Shown one piece after another: positions 38,885-42,470 of a stretch of 42,470 bases of DNA (its first letter is position 1; each line of letters begins with the position of its first letter). The DNA is from Desulfovibrio sp. (lineage in GTDB: Bacteria; Desulfobacterota; Desulfovibrionia; Desulfovibrionales; Desulfovibrionaceae). Made by a program: the position numbers and the translations under genes. The stretch is from NCBI GenBank assembly GCA_031271265.1, contig JAISWB010000111.1, forward strand, positions 1 through 42,470, in the 5' to 3' direction. The notes beneath the pieces were generated by a model. It was not told the DNA's origin and did not search any database. It saw nothing but the letters and a program-made list of their open reading frames with translations.

Positions 38885-40609
38885 ATGTCGACTACGTTAT
38901 TGGCTGCGGTCGCTTTGATTCCTATCCTGGTAGCCCTTGTTCTCATGGTCGGTCTGCGCATGGGCGCAATGAAAGCCATGCCCATAGCCTGGCTGGCCTG
39001 TGCGGCGGGGGCGGTGCTTGTCTGGAACCTTCCCGTTAAATACGTCGCTGCCCTGAGCCTGCAAGGCATCAGCAGCGCCGTGGGCGTATTGATCATCGTG
39101 TTCGGCGCATTGCTGATCCTGCATACCCTGCAGTATTCCGGCGGTATGGAAACCATACAGTACGGCATGCAGGGCGTCAGCAAAGACATGCGCATTCAAG
39201 CCATTATTATCGGTTACATGTTCGGAGCCTTTATCGAGGGCGCTGCCGGTTTCGGCACACCCGCCGCTCTGGCGGCTCCTCTGCTGTTGTCTCTGGGGTT
39301 CCCTCCGTTGGCCTCGGCCGTGCTCTGCCTGTGCTTCAACTCCTTCCCTGTCACCTTCGGCGCCGTGGGCACACCGATCCTGGTCGGCTTCGGTGCTTCG
39401 ATCCGGAGTGTTGTCGAAGGGGCGGTCAGTGCCGGACAATTCCAGTCCGTGGACCATTTCTTCAAGGTCATCGGTGAAACCGTCACTACCATGCACGGTC
39501 CGATGGCCCTTATCCTGCCCATCTTCATGTTGGGTTTCGTCACCCGCTTATTCGGGCCGAACAGATCCTGGTCGGAAGGCTTTGCGGCATGGAAATTCTG
39601 TGTCTTCGCCGCAGTTGCCTTTGTGGTTCCGTATGTCTTTCTGGCTTGGGCCGTGGGTCCGGAAACGCCTTCACTGCTCGGCGGTCTGCTCGGCCTCGGC
39701 ATTATCATTGCCGGCGCCAAAAAGGGGTTCTGCATTCCCGAAGGCGAACCCTGGACTTTCGGGGAACCCTCCAAGTGGGAAAAGGACTGGACCGGCGACA
39801 TAGCCTTTGCCGGTTCCACAGAGTTCAAGGCGCACATGAGCCAGTTCATGGCGTGGCTGCCTTATGTGCTCATCGGAGGCATTCTGGTACTCACCCGCAT
39901 TGATGTGCTGCCCCTCAAGGCATGGCTGAACAACACCGGCGTGGTCAACTTCAAGGGGATACTCGGCTACGCCAACGTCAACGACAGCCTGAAGCTCCTC
40001 TATCTGCCGGGGACCGTACCGTTCATGCTGGTAGCCCTGCTTGTCATTCCCCTGCACAAGATGCCCGTCGACAAGGCAATCAAAGCCTGGACCGACACCA
40101 CGATCAAAATGAAGGCCGCCACCATCTCCTTGTGCGCCTCCGTGGCCTTGGTGAAGATATTCCAGGGTTCCGGAATAAACCCGGACCTTGCTGCCGCCGT
40201 CGCCGCGGGCACAGCCAAGCAACTGCCCTCCATGCCCCTTGCCATGGCCACCACCATAGGTGACATCATCGGAGGCGCATGGCCCATGTTCGCTTCCTAC
40301 GTGGGCGGACTCGGCGCCTTCATCACCGGGTCCAACACGGTTTCCGACATGCTTTTCGGCATGTTCCAGTGGGACATCGCCGGACAGCTCAACCTGTCCA
40401 GAGTCGTCATCATCTCCGCGCAGGCTGCGGGCGGCGCCATGGGCAACATGATCTGCATCCACAACATCGTGGCCGTGTGCACGGTCGTAGGACTGCTGAA
40501 CCGCGAAGGGGACATCCTGAAGAAGACCTTCTGGCCGTTCATACTCTACGGCGTTGTTGTGGGCATTGTGGCCCTTATCCTCATCAGTTCGGGTTTCTCC
40601 AAGTTCTGA
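38885..40609 (+). CDS. lldP: L-lactate permease 1
   Basis: This inner-membrane carrier of the LctP family imports lactate (and often glycolate) with protons. The 574-residue protein has about 13 hydrophobic segments and the family signatures GAFIEGAAGFGTPAALAAPLLL and CFNSFPVTFGAVGTP, with GGAWPMFASYVGGLGAFITGSNTVSDMLFG near the C-terminus. Lactate is the classic carbon and electron source of Desulfovibrio. The ATG at 38885 follows GCGAGG; a GTG two codons earlier overlaps that site. It ends at a strong terminator and is probably monocistronic. Confidence 0.95.
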   Translation: MSTTLLAAVALIPILVALVLMVGLRMGAMKAMPIAWLACAAGAVLVWNLPVKYVAALSLQGISSAVGVLIIVFGALLILHTLQYSGGMETIQYGMQGVSKDMRIQAIIIGYMFGAFIEGAAGFGTPAALAAPLLLSLGFPPLASAVLCLCFNSFPVTFGAVGTPILVGFGASIRSVVEGAVSAGQFQSVDHFFKVIGETVTTMHGPMALILPIFMLGFVTRLFGPNRSWSEGFAAWKFCVFAAVAFVVPYVFLAWAVGPETPSLLGGLLGLGIIIAGAKKGFCIPEGEPWTFGEPSKWEKDWTGDIAFAGSTEFKAHMSQFMAWLPYVLIGGILVLTRIDVLPLKAWLNNTGVVNFKGILGYANVNDSLKLLYLPGTVPFMLVALLVIPLHKMPVDKAIKAWTDTTIKMKAATISLCASVALVKIFQGSGINPDLAAAVAAGTAKQLPSMPLAMATTIGDIIGGAWPMFASYVGGLGAFITGSNTVSDMLFGMFQWDIAGQLNLSRVVIISAQAAGGAMGNMICIHNIVAVCTVVGLLNREGDILKKTFWPFILYGVVVGIVALILISSGFSKF

Positions 40610-40628
40610 CATCCCGTTTCATACTGTT

Positions 40629-40663
40629 CCCTGTCAAAACCGCTCCGTGCGGTTTTGACAGGG
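40629..40663 (+). terminator. Rho-independent terminator of lactate permease 1
   Basis: A perfect 15-bp stem (40629-40643 with 40649-40663, loop tccgt) lies 20 bases past the stop. A second hairpin, ccggaaatttt/aaaattttcgg, with its T-run follows at about 40671-40695. Confidence 0.85.
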
Positions 40664-40827
40664 GCGGAACCGGAAATTTTTTCAAAATTTTCGGAAACCG
40701 CTTGCATTCAGTTTCTCAAAAGGGTAACCTCTCCTGCAGAATTTTTTTTATATTCCCGGCTTGTTTTCTCAGAACAGCCGCGCAGCGCACCGGCACAAAC
40801 CGTTTTCCGAGTACATGTGGAGGCTGC

Positions 40828-41004
<177 letters not shown>

Positions 41005-41030
41005 AGCGGCGCTGGTTTTCCCCTCTATTA

Positions 41031-41064
41031 GGTCCTGTTTCCTTATGTGAAACAGGGCCGTTTT
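41031..41064 (+). terminator. Terminator or attenuator hairpin after (CA)32
   Basis: GGTCCTGTTTC (41031-41041) pairs with GAAACAGGGCC (41049-41059), with one G-U pair and a 7-nt loop, followed by gtttt. It matches the hairpin after (CA)19 in stem and loop length, with an A-T to T-A exchange at the eighth pair. Confidence 0.65.
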
Positions 41065-41216
41065 GTCATTTCTCTCGTTCACATAGTCCGCATACAGCAA
41101 GCAAAAGTTTGCGGTCCGACTGCGTTGCCGGGCCGTCTACAGGTGTACTTTTTCGGCATACGGCGGGAACATGGATGACGCCGGTGCGCGTAACACGCTG
41201 TTGCCGAAAGCTGTTT

Positions 41217-41258
41217 CGATTCCAAATCAAGCATAAGAGTACGTTTGCTTTGGAATCG
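41217..41258. promoter_or_regulatory. Inverted repeat upstream of lactate permease 2
   Basis: CGATTCCAAA (41217-41226) and TTTGGAATCG (41249-41258) are perfect 10-bp complements, with a further AAGCA/TGCTT pairing inside. The repeat ends 53 bases before the ATG. An operator or an mRNA hairpin are both possible. Confidence 0.45.
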
Positions 41259-41311
41259 GAAGGTGTGATCAACTTTGCAACCGGCTCGACAGGGCTGTGC
41301 CAGGAGGAATT

Positions 41312-42470
41312 ATGAACACTTGGACTCAGGTTTACGAACCCGTCGGGGGGATCCTCGTTTCAGCGCTCATTGCCGCTATTCCGTTGATTTTGCTGTTTTA
41401 CATGCTTGCCGTGCGCAGGACTCCCGGACATTACGCCGCGATAACAGGCACGCTTTCCGCTCTTATTCTCTCCATCGTCATCTGGAAGATGCCGGTGACC
41501 ATGGCCGTCAGCGCCACGGTCATGGGCATGTGTTTCGGCATTTTCCCCATCATCTGGATCGTCATCACGGCGGTCTGGGTCTACAACATGACGGTGGAAT
41601 GCGGAGAATTCGAAACCATCAAGGGATCGCTGGCCGGTCTGACGGATGACCGACGCCTGCAGGCCATCTTCATAGCCTTTGCCTTCGGTTCCTTCATTGA
41701 AGGCACGGCCGGTTTCGGCACGCCGGTCGCCATTACCGCGGCCATGCTGGTGGGTCTGGGTTTCAACCCCCTGTATGCCGCGGGCATCTGTCTGATCGCC
41801 AACACCGCGCCCGTGGCCTTCGGGGCCATCGGCGTGCCCATCGAGACCGCGGCCAGGGTCTCGGGTCTGGACATCCGCGACGTCAGCTCCGCCGTGGGCC
41901 GCCAGCTCCCGTTCCTCACCATCATCGTGCCCTTCTGGGTCTGCTGGACCATGAGCGGGCTCAAGAACGCCCTGGAGGTGCTCCCGGCCGCGCTCGTGGC
42001 GGGCATCTGCTTCGCTGGCACCCAGTTCCTCTTCTCCAACTTCCACGGGCCTTACCTCCCGGACATCGCGAGCTCCGTCGTGACCATAGCCGGGCTCGTC
42101 CTGCTCCTGAAGGTCTGGAAGCCCAGGCGCGCCTGGCGCTTCCCCGGCGAGGGCGCCCCCGCCGCGAGACCCGGGACCCTCGCCGGGGCGCTCCCAGGGG
42201 CTTCGGTCACCGGGGCGGCGGTCCTCCGGGCCTGGTCCCCTTACGCCGTCCTGGCCGCCATGGTGTTCCTCTGGGGCCTTAGGCCCGTCAAGGGCGCCCT
42301 GGGCGCAGCCACCGCCGCGATCCCCTGGCCCTTCCTGGACGGCCTCGTCCTCAAGGCCGCCCCGATAGTCCCGGAGAGCGCCGTCTACGGGGCGAGCTTC
42401 ACCCTGAACCTCCTCTCCGCCGCAGGCACCGCCATCTTCCTCTCAGGCGCGATAGCGAGCCTCGTCATGC
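41312..42470 (+). CDS. lldP: L-lactate permease 2, partial (runs off window)
   Basis: A second LctP-family carrier. The visible 386 codons start MNTWTQVYEPVGGILVSAL after a strong AGGAGGAATT ribosome-binding site and include the signatures GSFIEGTAGFGTPVAITAAML and NTAPVAFGAIGVP. The frame is open to the window end. It differs clearly from permease 1, so it is not a recent duplicate. From about 41860 the codon choice changes: Leu becomes mostly CTC rather than CTG, Glu is GAG rather than GAA, and GC content rises. This may be a recombinant gene or an assembly join. Its start may be coupled to an upstream frame through ATGA. Confidence 0.92.
   Translation, partial: MNTWTQVYEPVGGILVSALIAAIPLILLFYMLAVRRTPGHYAAITGTLSALILSIVIWKMPVTMAVSATVMGMCFGIFPIIWIVITAVWVYNMTVECGEFETIKGSLAGLTDDRRLQAIFIAFAFGSFIEGTAGFGTPVAITAAMLVGLGFNPLYAAGICLIANTAPVAFGAIGVPIETAARVSGLDIRDVSSAVGRQLPFLTIIVPFWVCWTMSGLKNALEVLPAALVAGICFAGTQFLFSNFHGPYLPDIASSVVTIAGLVLLLKVWKPRRAWRFPGEGAPAARPGTLAGALPGASVTGAAVLRAWSPYAVLAAMVFLWGLRPVKGALGAATAAIPWPFLDGLVLKAAPIVPESAVYGASFTLNLLSAAGTAIFLSGAIASLVM

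Overview
The window looks like chromosome of a Desulfovibrio-type sulfate reducer (Desulfobacterota, Desulfovibrionaceae). It is GC-rich and mostly G/C in third codon positions. It carries two L-lactate permeases, an aldA-type lactaldehyde dehydrogenase, a small ferredoxin with the Cys-x2-Asp-x2-Cys cluster motif known from Desulfovibrio ferredoxins, a stand-alone IMP cyclohydrolase, and a run of very large hybrid histidine kinases. I saw no rRNA, tRNA, CRISPR array, transposase or prophage gene. The assignment is inferred from gene content; no marker gene was compared.

Layout. 1-5.7 kb: murA (minus) diverges from an apparent operon of leucyl aminopeptidase, a MATE exporter and a DUF2156 protein. 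5.7-10.3 kb (minus): aldA, an ABC exporter and thyX, with the last two overlapping. 10.3-11.16 kb: no ordinary gene; it holds repeats, a (CA)19 tract and a terminator-like hairpin. 11.16-26.4 kb: a 15-kb signalling block of one HD-GYP response regulator followed by five hybrid histidine kinases, with 4-bp or 17-bp overlaps at three of the four kinase junctions. 26.5-32.1 kb: ferredoxin, IMP cyclohydrolase, hflX, recD2. 32.1-38.5 kb: a secreted protein of unknown role, a TctC-like binding protein, miaA, priA (minus, overlapping miaA tail to tail) and a secreted TPR protein. 38.5-42.47 kb: tandem repeats, lactate permease 1, a (CA)32 locus, and lactate permease 2, which runs off the end.

How the parts may work together. 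The signalling block reads as many inputs with one output. Two kinases have paired amino-acid-binding-type (PBPb) sensors, two have Cache-like sensors and one is cytoplasmic with GAF and PAS. The only dedicated output protein in the block is the HD-GYP regulator, so the block probably tunes cyclic-di-GMP. Each membrane-sensor pair has exactly one Hpt domain, which suggests shared phosphorelays.

Most unusual. (1) Two homologous leader modules, one before the regulator and one before lactate permease 2, each contain a long (CA)n microsatellite and then an 11-bp-stem, 7-nt-loop hairpin with a compensatory base change and a U-rich 3' side. In each module an ATG-initiated ORF reads through the array as His-Thr repeats. 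Losing one CA unit would put that ORF in frame with a stop that overlaps the downstream start codon (ATGA). (2) A short repeat encoding Asp-Arg-Ser-Gly sits inside several unrelated proteins. (3) A repeated ribosome-binding/start module precedes four genes and lies antisense at the end of hflX. (4) hflX has no usual start codon where its N-terminus should begin; ATA follows a good ribosome-binding site. (5) Lactate permease 2 changes codon usage sharply part-way through.
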